Shown here: one piece after another, positions 1 through 8,274 of the stretch
How positions within the stretch are numbered: position 1 is the first letter of the stretch
Layout: each line of letters starts with the position of its first letter
Source: Candidatus Hydrogenedens sp.
Lineage (GTDB): Bacteria; Hydrogenedentota; Hydrogenedentia; Hydrogenedentales; Hydrogenedentaceae
Length of the DNA stretch: 10,000 nt
Direction: 5' to 3'
NCBI GenBank assembly: GCA_020216745.1
Contig: JAIWNQ010000178.1
Coordinates: 1-10,000 of the forward strand
Notes under the pieces: model-generated
The model's database searches: none
Told to the model about the DNA's origin: nothing
What the model saw: the letters and a program-made list of their open reading frames with translations, nothing else
Translations under genes and position numbers: made by a program

Positions 1-1
1 A

Positions 2-1357
2 AGGCAGAATGATGCTCGTTGGGAGGAAGGAAGGATATTTAGTTTGGTATTTCATCATTCAGATGAACATTCTCAGTTAATAAAAGAGGCATACGGGATG
101 TATATCCATGAGAATGGACTAAATCCGATGGCTTTTTTGAGTTTGAGGAAGTTTGAATCCGAAGTGGTACAAATGACGGCTTCTTTGCTTCATGGGGATA
201 GTGAGACAGTAGGTTGTATGACTTCTGGTGGGACGGAAAGTATTTTATTAGCCATGAAAACATATAGGGATAAAGCGAGGAAGGAACGTAAGAAGCGTTA
301 CTTTGTGCCTGAGGTTGTTTTGCCAGATACTGCACATGTGGCGTTTGAGAAAGCGGGTGAATATTTTGACATAAGGATGATACATGCCCCAGTGGATAAA
401 AAAGGAAAAGTAGATATTAAAGCGATGGAACGGAGGATAACACCCAATACGGTTGCGTTGGTAGGTTCTGCACCGAATTATCCTTATGGAACTATTGACC
501 CGATTGAAGAATTGAGCGAATTAGCAATTAAATATAATTTAGGGTTGCACGTAGATGCGTGTGTAGGTGGTTTTGTTTTGCCATGGTTTGAGCGGTTAGG
601 AGAGGCTATTCCTCGGTTTGATTTTCGAGTGCCAGGGGTAACGTCTATTTCCGCAGATTTGCATAAATATGGTTATTCAGCTAAAGGTGCGTCGGTAATT
701 TTATATCGTTCGATAGAGATAATGAAGCATCAAATTTTTGTTTATGTAAACTGGCCTGGAGGGATATTTATGTCGCCAGGGATAACGGGAACCCGACCTG
801 GTGGTGCTATTGCATCTGCTTGGGCAACCCTTATGAGAATGGGGCAGGAGACATATCTGGAAAATGCACAAAAATTAATAGGGGTGATTAAGAGGTTTCA
901 AGAAGGGATAAAATCGATTTCGGAGTTAGAAATTATTGGAGACCCTCAGGGACCTTTATTTGCTTATTGTAGTAAAGATGAACGAGTAAATATTTATTCT
1001 GTTGCGGATTTGTTAGAGGAAAAAGGGTGGCACATTGACCGCCAGCAAAAACCTCCCAGTATCCATTTTATGATTAACCCTATACATGAGAAAATTGTTG
1101 ATGAATATATTCGTGATTTGAAAGAGGCGGTTGAGAAGGTGAAAGAGCATCCAGAACTTGCAAAACAGTCGAAAGCACCGACATATGGAATGATGGCAAA
1201 CGTCCCATTACGAGGCTTGGTTGAGTCAGAAGTGCGGAAAATTGTTGCAAATATGTTTAAGAGTGAATCGCAGAATATTGTTCTTGATGAACCAAATGCT
1301 CCTGTAAATGGATTAAATATATTGAAAACGTTGTTGAACTATCTAAAAGGGAAATAA
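2..1357 (+). CDS. Sphingosine-1-phosphate-lyase-like PLP-dependent enzyme (5' end outside window)
   Basis: This is a fold-type I PLP enzyme of the group II decarboxylase/sphingosine-1-phosphate (S1P) lyase family. Known S1P lyases cleave phosphorylated sphingoid bases to a fatty aldehyde and phosphoethanolamine. Visible motifs are TSGGTES at 221-241 (phosphate cup), the ring-stacking His at 335-337, HVDAC with the pyridine-N Asp at 554-556, and SADLHKYGY with the Schiff-base Lys at 665-667. The downstream blocks WPGGI, TRPGG, PPSIHF and YGMM follow the eukaryotic S1P-lyase order and favour this branch over glutamate or tyrosine decarboxylases. The frame is open to the left edge, and codons 2-43 read RQNDARWEEGRIFS, which suits the conserved W-x-x-GR-x-F region before the family core. 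The TTG at 44 is therefore not a convincing start, and any N-terminal membrane anchor lies outside the window. The real substrate is inferred only. The stop is 22 bp before the next gene. Confidence 0.88.
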   Translation, partial: RQNDARWEEGRIFSLVFHHSDEHSQLIKEAYGMYIHENGLNPMAFLSLRKFESEVVQMTASLLHGDSETVGCMTSGGTESILLAMKTYRDKARKERKKRYFVPEVVLPDTAHVAFEKAGEYFDIRMIHAPVDKKGKVDIKAMERRITPNTVALVGSAPNYPYGTIDPIEELSELAIKYNLGLHVDACVGGFVLPWFERLGEAIPRFDFRVPGVTSISADLHKYGYSAKGASVILYRSIEIMKHQIFVYVNWPGGIFMSPGITGTRPGGAIASAWATLMRMGQETYLENAQKLIGVIKRFQEGIKSISELEIIGDPQGPLFAYCSKDERVNIYSVADLLEEKGWHIDRQQKPPSIHFMINPIHEKIVDEYIRDLKEAVEKVKEHPELAKQSKAPTYGMMANVPLRGLVESEVRKIVANMFKSESQNIVLDEPNAPVNGLNILKTLLNYLKGK

Positions 1358-1379
1358 TTTTTATTATTATGCTAATCTT

Positions 1380-3332
1380 ATGAACAAAAAACTCTATTTT
1401 TTTATTGTATATGTATTTCTTTTTATGTTTGTCTCCAATGCTCAAGAAAAGTGGATGGAGAGTGTAAGGAGTGGATTGGATAGTGTTGTGAAAGGGATAC
1501 ACCAAATTGGTTCGTATGCTGATGAGGTTTTAAGGTCTAATCTTTTTGGTGTAGAACAATCTATTCCTTATAAAACGGAGCGTACGTATGAAAATCAGTT
1601 TCCTGTTGCTCAAAATGTAAATTTTCTTATTAGTAATGAATTTGGGATAGTAGAGATTAAATCGTGGAATGAGCCTGTTGTTCATATTTCTACGACACTT
1701 GCTGTTGGGAGTCAGGAGCAGGAATCTTTGAATCAGGTATTGAACGAATATCAACCGAAAGTTATAAATGAAAATAATGTTATTTCGATAGAGAACCATT
1801 TTCCAGAGGCTAAAGTCTCATATATAAAGGTAGACCATGTTATAACGGTTCCTCGTTCTGCGAGTGTGTCTGTTGATAATTTTTTTGGAGATACTCGAGT
1901 GGTGGGTATTGGTGGAAATGTAACATTAAACAATCAATATGGTGCTGTCGAACTTGAAAATATAAATGGTAACGTTTCAGTACGGATGCAGGGTGAGTTT
2001 CCTGTGAAGGTTAGACGGATAACAAATGGTGGTACATTTTATCTTTCGAGGTGTGTTGCGGAATTTTCAGATATTTCAGGAGATATGAATATTTACAATT
2101 TATTGGGCAGTGTTAAACTTCAAAAATTAGGTGTAGGGCGATTTTCTCTTCATAGTGATAGTGGTAGGGTGTTTGTTCAGATAGATGATGTGCAAAATAT
2201 TGATATTAAAGGCAGTTTACTGAGTAGTACATTTAATACGGATTTGTCTGTTATTCAAAAAACAACAGGGGCATTAAATGTAGTCAATTTACAGAATCCT
2301 GAAGCGACGTGTAGATTGGATGTTTCAGCAACATTTTCGGAAATAGCCATTTCGAAAACCGATGCGTCTATATCAGATTTGACGACTGTGATATCCAACG
2401 CTAAACCTTATAGTGAAATATCCACATGGGAAGAGGGTATAACATCTGGGGATGTTCTGATTATTAATAATCAGAAAGGGGATATTCGTTTGTTAACATC
2501 TGAAGAGCCCAAGGTAAAAGTTAAAGCGACGCGGTTAGTGTGGGTATCGTCGGCAGATAGAGCACCGACAATGCTTGAGAAGGTCACGGCGAACTTTCAT
2601 AGAACCGATAATCGAGTTTATGTAACAAGTGGAGGTAATTTTGATAAAAACATAGATACATCCTTTGATTGGCGAGTGGATGTTCAGGTGTTTTGTCCTG
2701 TGGGTATAGAGGTTGTAATTGAATCGAATGATGGACAAACTGCGTGTGAGAATATACAAGGGTCTTTGAGAGTAAACCAGTCTTCTGGTTTGATAACCCT
2801 TTCAAAATGTAAAGGTTCTTATTTCCTTTCCAATCAGAAGGGGAATATTAAAGTAGAAGAAGTTGAGGGAGATGGTGAGATTACTATTCGTAATGGAGTG
2901 GCATCTTTGAAAAATGTTAATTCTCCGATTAATATTACAGCGTTTCAATCTAAAGTTAATATGGAGGATATACATGCTCGTGTTTTTGGTCGAGTGCAAG
3001 AGGGCGATATATATTTTTTAGCAATGAACGGGATATATGGTGATATTGATATTATGGTGGAAAAAGGGAATATCAGCATGTTATTTCCCCCTGATGCAGA
3101 TTGTAAGATCAAAGCGGTTGCATACAATGGGATTATCGACTCTGCAATACCGTTGACAGGGTTGTTATCAAGAACAAAGCAGGAAGCAGAGACGCAGTTA
3201 AGAGACGGTAAAAGTAATATTTTATTGCAGACAAGTAACGGGGATATTATTATTGATGGGAATATCGTTGAGAATGCGTCTGTTAGTGTTGAAACACCGA
3301 CAGAATCAGGAAATAATGGGCAGAATCAATAA
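1380..3332 (+). CDS. Exported DUF4097-type beta-helix (putative adhesin) protein, two modules
   Basis: A 650-residue exported protein. Residues 1-21 form a signal peptide: KK, a hydrophobic stretch from L5 to V18, and likely cleavage after SNA before QEK. The mature part is rich in short beta repeats with regularly spaced Gly, Asn and Asp (GDI, GNV, NGI, GAV), as in DUF4097/DUF4098 proteins predicted to fold as right-handed beta-solenoids. The C-terminal part has family hallmarks: LFPPDADCKIKA near residue 568, then SNILLQTSNGDIIID near 612. Residues 79-330 and 357-626 look like two related modules. There is no lipobox, LPXTG, outer-membrane beta-barrel or type IX sorting signal, so a soluble periplasmic or secreted location is likeliest. 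Biochemical function is unknown for the family. The ATG at 1380 is chosen because the signal peptide begins there, although no Shine-Dalgarno site precedes it. The 22-bp gap after the lyase-like gene allows co-transcription. Confidence 0.8.
   Translation: MNKKLYFFIVYVFLFMFVSNAQEKWMESVRSGLDSVVKGIHQIGSYADEVLRSNLFGVEQSIPYKTERTYENQFPVAQNVNFLISNEFGIVEIKSWNEPVVHISTTLAVGSQEQESLNQVLNEYQPKVINENNVISIENHFPEAKVSYIKVDHVITVPRSASVSVDNFFGDTRVVGIGGNVTLNNQYGAVELENINGNVSVRMQGEFPVKVRRITNGGTFYLSRCVAEFSDISGDMNIYNLLGSVKLQKLGVGRFSLHSDSGRVFVQIDDVQNIDIKGSLLSSTFNTDLSVIQKTTGALNVVNLQNPEATCRLDVSATFSEIAISKTDASISDLTTVISNAKPYSEISTWEEGITSGDVLIINNQKGDIRLLTSEEPKVKVKATRLVWVSSADRAPTMLEKVTANFHRTDNRVYVTSGGNFDKNIDTSFDWRVDVQVFCPVGIEVVIESNDGQTACENIQGSLRVNQSSGLITLSKCKGSYFLSNQKGNIKVEEVEGDGEITIRNGVASLKNVNSPINITAFQSKVNMEDIHARVFGRVQEGDIYFLAMNGIYGDIDIMVEKGNISMLFPPDADCKIKAVAYNGIIDSAIPLTGLLSRTKQEAETQLRDGKSNILLQTSNGDIIIDGNIVENASVSVETPTESGNNGQNQ
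1614..3257 (+). repeat. Protein-level tandem duplication of a DUF4097 module
   Basis: Two stretches of the exported protein align without gaps. Residues 80-103 match 358-381 (NEFG with NQKG, EP with EP, offset 278). Residues 148-201 match 430-483 (offset 282), with 12 identities by eye, including the VD, P, G, T, I and L positions. The DNA itself is not obviously repeated, so the duplication is old. Module edges are approximate. Confidence 0.55.
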
Positions 3333-3378
3333 CATCTAACTGAAATCTTTATCTATTTATAGGTTTGGTCAGTCATCA

Positions 3379-6252
3379 ATGAAGAATTCAGAGTATATTA
3401 TTATACGAGGTGCTCGGCAACATAATCTTGCAAATATTAACCTTGATTTACCACGTAATAAGTTAATTGTAATTACAGGATTGAGTGGTTCGGGTAAATC
3501 GAGCCTTGCCTTTGACACTATCTATGCGGAAGGGCAGAGGCGTTATGTAGAGAGTTTATCTGCGTATGCGAGGCAATTTTTGGAACAAATGGAGAAGCCG
3601 GATGTAGATTTGATTGAAGGGTTAAGTCCATCTATTTCTATTGAACAGAAAACGGTGCATCGTAATCCTCGCTCTACGGTTGGTACTGTTACTGAAATTT
3701 ATGATTATCTTCGTCTTCTTTTTGCGAGGGTTGGAACGCCGTATTGTTATAAGTGTGGAAAGGTTATTTCTGCTCAGACCTCCCAACAGATTGTTGATAA
3801 TATTTTAAGATTTCCGGAACAAACAAAGGTTCAAATATTGGCTCCATTAGTTCGCCAGAGGAAGGGGAATTATACGAAGCTTTTTGAGGAGATAAAGAAA
3901 TCTGGTTTTGTTCGTGTCCGTGTGAATAGGAACATTTATCATGTTGATGATGAGATAACATTGGAGCGGTATAAAAAGCATGATATTGATGTTGTAGTAG
4001 ACCGACTTGTTGTGAAGCCTGAGATACAGAAACGATTGACCGATTCGGTTGAAACGGCTTTGAAATTAGGGAATGGGTTAATTCGTGTGTGGTATGAAGT
4101 TCCTGGGGGTCAAGCCCAAGAACTTATGCAAAGTGAACGATTATCCTGTATTGATTGTAATATTTCAGTAGAAGAATTAGAACCACGGATGTTTTCGTTT
4201 AATAATCCTAATGGAGCCTGTCCTGTGTGTACAGGATTGGGCACAGTTATGGAGATTGACCCTGAACTTGTAGTGCCCAATCCTGAATTGTCGATTGCGG
4301 AAGGTGCGGTTGAACCGTGGAGTCAACGGCCTGTGCTTGATTCTATGTATCGGAAGACATTGCGGATGGTGTGTGAACATTATGGGAGCAGTCCGTTTAT
4401 TCCGTGGAAAGATTTACCGGATGAGTTAAAGGATATTATCCTGTATGGGTCAGGGGATGAAGTTATTCATTTTAATTATCGGATGGCAAATAGTACGTAT
4501 GAAACGTATAAACCGTTTGAAGGGGTTATTCCTAATCTTGAACGGAGATATAGGGAAACGCATTCGACTCGTGCCCGTGAGATGATACAGAACTATATGG
4601 CTGTCCGAGAATGTCGTGCCTGTCAGGGTACACGGTTGCGTCCTGAATCTCGTGCTGTTAAGGTAAGTGGGAAGAATATTATCGAAGTGACAAGAATGTC
4701 TGTTAAGGAAGCACGTTCCTTCTTTGAGGATTTACATCTTTCAGAATTTCATAGGAAAATAGCGGAACGGATACTGAAAGAAATTCGATTGCGATTATCG
4801 TTTCTTGCTGATGTGGGTTTGGATTATTTGACGTTAGACCGTTCTGCTGGGACGTTATCAGGTGGAGAGTCTCAACGAATAAGGCTTGCAAGTCAGATAG
4901 GTTCGGGATTGGTTGGGGTTATTTATGTTTTAGATGAGCCCAGTATAGGGCTCCATCCCCGTGATACGCATCGGCTTATCGAAACGTTGATGAAATTACG
5001 TAATTTGGGGAATACTGTGATTGTTGTGGAGCATGATGAAGCGACTATTCGTTCAGCAGACCATGTTGTTGATTTGGGTCCTGGTGCTGGTGTTCATGGA
5101 GGGAGGGTTGTTGCTCAGGGACCGCCGTCCAAGATAGAGAAGTCTAAAGAGTCATGGACAGGAAGATATCTTTCGGGAAAATTCCAAGTGTATTGCCCAG
5201 AGAAAGTACGGAAACCAAGAGATAAATGGCTTATTCTTCGAGGTGCTTCATTAAATAATTTGAAGAATATTGATGTGGCATTTCCATTAGGGTTATTTAT
5301 TTGTGTGACAGGTGTTTCTGGTTCGGGAAAATCGAGTTTAATCAATGAGACGCTCTACCCTGCGGTGAAATATGCGATATTAGGTAGGAAACCTGAACAG
5401 AAACTGTATTACACTCAAATAGAGGGGATTGAGAACGTAGACAAGGTTATTGATATTGACCAATCTCCAATAGGTAGGACACCCCGTTCTAACCCAGCAA
5501 CATATACGGGCTTATTTACCCCTATCCGTGAACTGTTTAGTAAGACACCTGAGGCTCGTGCGAGAGGCTATTCTCCAGGACGTTTTAGTTTTAATGTTAA
5601 AGGTGGTCGTTGTGAAGCATGCGAAGGCAATGGTTTTTTAACTATTGAGATGCAATTTTTGCCAGATGTTTATATCCCTTGCGATACGTGTCATGGTAAA
5701 CGATATAACAGAGACACCTTGCAAATACAATACAAGGGGAAGAATATTGCGGAAGTGCTGGATATGACAGTGGAAGATGCTTTGGAGTTTTTTAAAAATA
5801 TTCCCCAGATATCAAAGCCTTTGGAGACGCTGTTTGAGGTAGGTTTAGGATATATGAATTTGGGTCAACCAGCGACAACTTTATCAGGGGGTGAGGCACA
5901 ACGAGTTAAGTTAGCAACAGAATTATTAAAGAGGCATACAGGGAACACGCTCTATATTTTGGATGAACCTACGACGGGCTTGCATGCTGTTGATGTAGAC
6001 CGCCTTTTACGAGTTTTGCATCGATTGGTTGATTTGGGCAATACGGTCGTTGTCATTGAGCATAATCTTGAGGTTATACGGACAGCAGATTGGATTATCG
6101 ACCTTGGACCTGAGGGAGGAGATGAAGGTGGAAAAATTGTTGCGGAAGGAACACCATCAGAAATTATGGAAGTCAAGGGCTCGTATACGGGTGAACATCT
6201 AAGAAGAAAGATGAGTTATATTTCTAATAAAAAATATGGTAATATGAAATAA
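3379..6252 (+). CDS. uvrA: UvrA, excinuclease ABC subunit A
   Basis: This is the damage-recognition ATPase of nucleotide excision repair. As a dimer it loads UvrB on lesions in the cytoplasm. The protein has 957 residues, close to the usual 940-960, and carries both ABC modules intact. Module one has Walker [10 protein letters not shown] at 34-42, signature LSGGESQR at 493-500 and Walker [10 protein letters not shown] at 514-522. Module two has Walker [10 protein letters not shown] at 645-653, signature LSGGEAQR at 835-842 and Walker B LYILDEP at 858-864. Zinc-binding cysteines are C257/C260/C281/C284 in the first module and C745/C748/C768/C771 (CxxC-x19-CxxC) in the second. Further CxxC pairs sit at 123/126 and 412/415. 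The short Lys-rich tail after about residue 940 is variable in the family. The ATG at 3379 gives the usual N-terminus ([11 protein letters not shown]), although the upstream Shine-Dalgarno is weak. uvrB and uvrC are not in the window. No SOS-box-like operator could be supported in the 46-bp upstream gap. Confidence 0.98.
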   Translation: MKNSEYIIIRGARQHNLANINLDLPRNKLIVITGLSGSGKSSLAFDTIYAEGQRRYVESLSAYARQFLEQMEKPDVDLIEGLSPSISIEQKTVHRNPRSTVGTVTEIYDYLRLLFARVGTPYCYKCGKVISAQTSQQIVDNILRFPEQTKVQILAPLVRQRKGNYTKLFEEIKKSGFVRVRVNRNIYHVDDEITLERYKKHDIDVVVDRLVVKPEIQKRLTDSVETALKLGNGLIRVWYEVPGGQAQELMQSERLSCIDCNISVEELEPRMFSFNNPNGACPVCTGLGTVMEIDPELVVPNPELSIAEGAVEPWSQRPVLDSMYRKTLRMVCEHYGSSPFIPWKDLPDELKDIILYGSGDEVIHFNYRMANSTYETYKPFEGVIPNLERRYRETHSTRAREMIQNYMAVRECRACQGTRLRPESRAVKVSGKNIIEVTRMSVKEARSFFEDLHLSEFHRKIAERILKEIRLRLSFLADVGLDYLTLDRSAGTLSGGESQRIRLASQIGSGLVGVIYVLDEPSIGLHPRDTHRLIETLMKLRNLGNTVIVVEHDEATIRSADHVVDLGPGAGVHGGRVVAQGPPSKIEKSKESWTGRYLSGKFQVYCPEKVRKPRDKWLILRGASLNNLKNIDVAFPLGLFICVTGVSGSGKSSLINETLYPAVKYAILGRKPEQKLYYTQIEGIENVDKVIDIDQSPIGRTPRSNPATYTGLFTPIRELFSKTPEARARGYSPGRFSFNVKGGRCEACEGNGFLTIEMQFLPDVYIPCDTCHGKRYNRDTLQIQYKGKNIAEVLDMTVEDALEFFKNIPQISKPLETLFEVGLGYMNLGQPATTLSGGEAQRVKLATELLKRHTGNTLYILDEPTTGLHAVDVDRLLRVLHRLVDLGNTVVVIEHNLEVIRTADWIIDLGPEGGDEGGKIVAEGTPSEIMEVKGSYTGEHLRRKMSYISNKKYGNMK

Positions 6253-6281
6253 AACATAAAGAAATTAAAACGTATTTTTAA

Positions 6282-6286
6282 GAGGG
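6282..6286 (+). promoter_or_regulatory. Ribosome binding site for the URO-D family gene
   Basis: GAGGG lies 9 nt before the ATG at 6296 and supports that start. An ATG at 6288 is only 1 nt from the site and opens a three-codon frame (Met-Ser-Lys-stop) whose TGA overlaps the true start codon, so it is probably not used. Confidence 0.6.
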
Positions 6287-6295
6287 AATGAGTAA

Positions 6296-7294
6296 ATGAA
6301 TTCATTGGAAAGGTATATCCGAACAATAAAGAAAGAACCCGTTGATTTTTTATCACGCATTCCTATATTGATGGCATTTGCTACACATCATATTGGTTCA
6401 AATTATAGTCAGTTTGTTCAGAATTATGAGGTGCTTGTCCGTGCAAATGAAGCCTGTGTTAGAGATTTTGGTATGGACCAATGGAGTACTATTTCGGACC
6501 CGTTTCGGGAGACTTCTGGTTTTGGAGCGGAATTGGTATTTCCAGAAGATGCTGTTCCGAGATGTGTAAAACCGATTTTAGAAGATGACCAAGATTTTAC
6601 GAAATTACAACCGCCAGACCCTTATAAGTCACCTCGTATGTATGACCGTATACAGGCTGTTCGGGACATGAGACGTCGAGTAAAAGATGAATATTCAGTG
6701 ATGGGCTGGGTAGAAGGACCAGCAGCAGAAGGGGCAGATTTAAGAGGTGTTATAAATTTTCTTACGGATTTGTTGGTTCAGCCTGATTATGCTAATGAGT
6801 TGATGGCGTTTTGTATTGATACCGCTATTCGTTTTGCATTGGCTCAATTGAAGGAGGGGGCGGATACTATCGGGATTGGTGATGCAATAGCAAGTCAAGT
6901 GTCTCCTCAATTGTATTATGATTTGATTTTTCCACATGAATATCGATTAATGAAGGCGATAAAAGATGCTGGTGGGTATGTGAGGCTACATATTTGTGGA
7001 AACACACGGCATCTACTTCCATACTGGAAAGAATTACCTTGTGATGTGTATGACTTAGATTGGTTTGTGCCATTGAAAGAAGCCCGTGATGTTCTTGGGC
7101 AAGATGCAGTGATTGCTACTAATTTAGACCCTGTGCGAGAAGTCATGGATTCTACGCCAGAAGTTATTTCTCAAAAGTTAAAACAGATGTATAATGAAGT
7201 AGGGTATCCCCTTATGATAGGGGCGGGTTGCGAGATACCATCTGGAACACCGAATGAAAATTTGAAGGCATTATGTACCCCTATCGAATTTTAA
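6296..7294 (+). CDS. URO-D family protein, MtaA-like corrinoid methyltransferase type
   Basis: A 332-residue cytoplasmic TIM-barrel protein of the uroporphyrinogen decarboxylase superfamily. It looks like the methyltransferase branch (MtaA/MtbA/CmuA-like), not haem-pathway HemE. The putative zinc ligands are H232 and C234 in LHICGNT and C312 in GAGCEIPSGTP, which matches the HxC...C pattern of that branch. GWVEGPAAEGADLRG at 137-151 and NLDPVREVM at 276-284 are also family blocks. Enzymes of this type move methyl groups between a corrinoid protein and a thiol such as coenzyme M, or act in O-demethylation. No B12-binding corrinoid protein, MtaB-type partner or reductive activator is present here, so substrate and partner are unknown. 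The chain ends soon after the final conserved ENLKAL helix, which is normal for the shorter members. The start is supported by GAGGG 9 nt upstream. The gene lies 43 bp after uvrA and converges with the leftward block. Confidence 0.82.
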   Translation: MNSLERYIRTIKKEPVDFLSRIPILMAFATHHIGSNYSQFVQNYEVLVRANEACVRDFGMDQWSTISDPFRETSGFGAELVFPEDAVPRCVKPILEDDQDFTKLQPPDPYKSPRMYDRIQAVRDMRRRVKDEYSVMGWVEGPAAEGADLRGVINFLTDLLVQPDYANELMAFCIDTAIRFALAQLKEGADTIGIGDAIASQVSPQLYYDLIFPHEYRLMKAIKDAGGYVRLHICGNTRHLLPYWKELPCDVYDLDWFVPLKEARDVLGQDAVIATNLDPVREVMDSTPEVISQKLKQMYNEVGYPLMIGAGCEIPSGTPNENLKALCTPIEF

Positions 7295-7326
7295 TTATGG
7301 GGAAATAAAGCAATTTTTATTCGTGG
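7295..7326. other. Convergent intergenic gap, no convincing terminator
   Basis: These 32 bp separate the stop codons of two converging genes. The only inverted repeat seen is AATAAA / TTTATT around a six-base loop, all A-T pairs and too weak to call a Rho-independent terminator. Termination here may be Rho-dependent, or the transcripts may overlap. Confidence 0.4.
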
Positions 7327-8274
7327 TTATCTCTTTGTCCAAATTTGTCTTGATATTAAGGGTATAAATTCAGACCATTTTTCACCTTTTTTTATAGTTT
7401 CTTGTTCAATTCGTGTTATAGCGAAAGCCTGAGCATCAAGGTTATCTAAATGATAAAGTACCACAGCCTCTAATGTTTTGGGGAGAACAGGTGCACCATT
7501 TTCATATTCACCGTGATGAGATAAGATACAATGAAGAAGATGTAATTTTAAGTCTTCAGGGAAACCATTTATATTCTTTATCTTTTCGGAAACAATCATT
7601 GCTCCTTCTACTACATGCCCGATAAGTTTTCCACAGTCGGTATAGTCAACAAACAATTGATTTGTATAGAGTTCGTGTATTTTGCCGATGTCATGCAGGA
7701 AACAGGCAGTGAGCAGTAGATCCTTGTTGATATTGGGGTAAAATTTGCATAAGGTCAGTGCCAGACTCATAAGTTCATAGCAATGGCGAATTAATCCACC
7801 ACGCAATTCATGGTGCCATTTTTTTGCAGCGGGTGCACATATTAAGGCATCCATTAAGTTGGAATCGTCACGAATGCTTTGGATTAATTTTTGTAACCAG
7901 GGATTTTGGATGGAGTCAAGAATAGCCCATAATTCTTTTAGGTAATGTTCAATGGGTTCTTCGGGCAGTGTTAAATCTTCGATGGAATATTGACCTTTTC
8001 CTAATGGGATTAAATTGTTTGCATGGATTTGGAGTCGTTCTTTATATACCTTTACCGTGCCTTTGACAACGACAACATCTCCTACTTCGATTTTCCGTGC
8101 TATTTCTGCTGGCTTTTCCCAGACAATGCCACCGATTTCACCCGTTTTGTCACGAACTGCAAACCCTAAAAATTTTTCACCTGATGGTTGCGTTTTTAGG
8201 TCTTTATGAACAAAAAGGAAATAATCATTAACTTCATCCCCTTCGTGTAAGTCAGCCACATATTGATATTTCAT
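7327..8274 (-). CDS. yhaM: YhaM-type 3'-5' exoribonuclease (OB fold plus HD domain)
   Basis: A 315-residue cytoplasmic protein, almost the length of Bacillus subtilis YhaM (314 residues), a metal-dependent 3'-5' exonuclease acting on RNA and single-stranded DNA. Residues 1-90 form an OB-fold nucleic-acid-binding domain (GDVVVVKGTVKVY near 65-77). Residues 155-290 form the HD domain: H164 in GGLIRH, H194-D195 in LHDIGK, H220, H253/H254 and D280 in HLDNLDA, so the metal ligands look complete. The EAVVLYHLDNLDA block near 269-281 is typical of YhaM and less so of general HD phosphohydrolases. The start ATG overlaps the TGA of the upstream TAXI gene by 4 bp (ATGA) and has its own AAGGA site, so translation is likely coupled. 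The family is best known in Firmicutes but also occurs elsewhere. Likely role: RNA turnover or 3'-end trimming. An effect on the products of its neighbours is only conjecture. Confidence 0.88.
   Translation of the reverse strand: MKYQYVADLHEGDEVNDYFLFVHKDLKTQPSGEKFLGFAVRDKTGEIGGIVWEKPAEIARKIEVGDVVVVKGTVKVYKERLQIHANNLIPLGKGQYSIEDLTLPEEPIEHYLKELWAILDSIQNPWLQKLIQSIRDDSNLMDALICAPAAKKWHHELRGGLIRHCYELMSLALTLCKFYPNINKDLLLTACFLHDIGKIHELYTNQLFVDYTDCGKLIGHVVEGAMIVSEKIKNINGFPEDLKLHLLHCILSHHGEYENGAPVLPKTLEAVVLYHLDNLDAQAFAITRIEQETIKKGEKWSEFIPLISRQIWTKR

Noticed and set aside
1257..1505. Leftward open frame spanning the lyase-like/DUF4097 gene junction
   Set aside because: It overlaps two well-supported genes, shows no conserved motif and has skewed A/T-driven composition, so it is a shadow frame.
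3339..3373. Inverted repeat ACTGA / TCAGT before uvrA, as a possible operator
   Set aside because: Only five base pairs with a long spacer, no match to a known SOS box, and no second copy.
6288..6299. A Met-Ser-Lys-stop mini-frame overlapping the start of the URO-D family gene
   Set aside because: Its ATG is only 1 nt from GAGGG, too close for efficient initiation, and the frame is too short to carry a signal. More likely chance.
6296..7294. Assignment as HemE (uroporphyrinogen decarboxylase of haem synthesis)
   Set aside because: The HxC...C zinc pattern and GCEIPSGTP block fit the methyltransferase branch, and no other haem genes are near.
7303..7322. AATAAA...TTTATT hairpin as a bidirectional terminator
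   Set aside because: Six A-T pairs without G-C would be very unstable, and no clean T-tract follows a stable stem on either strand.
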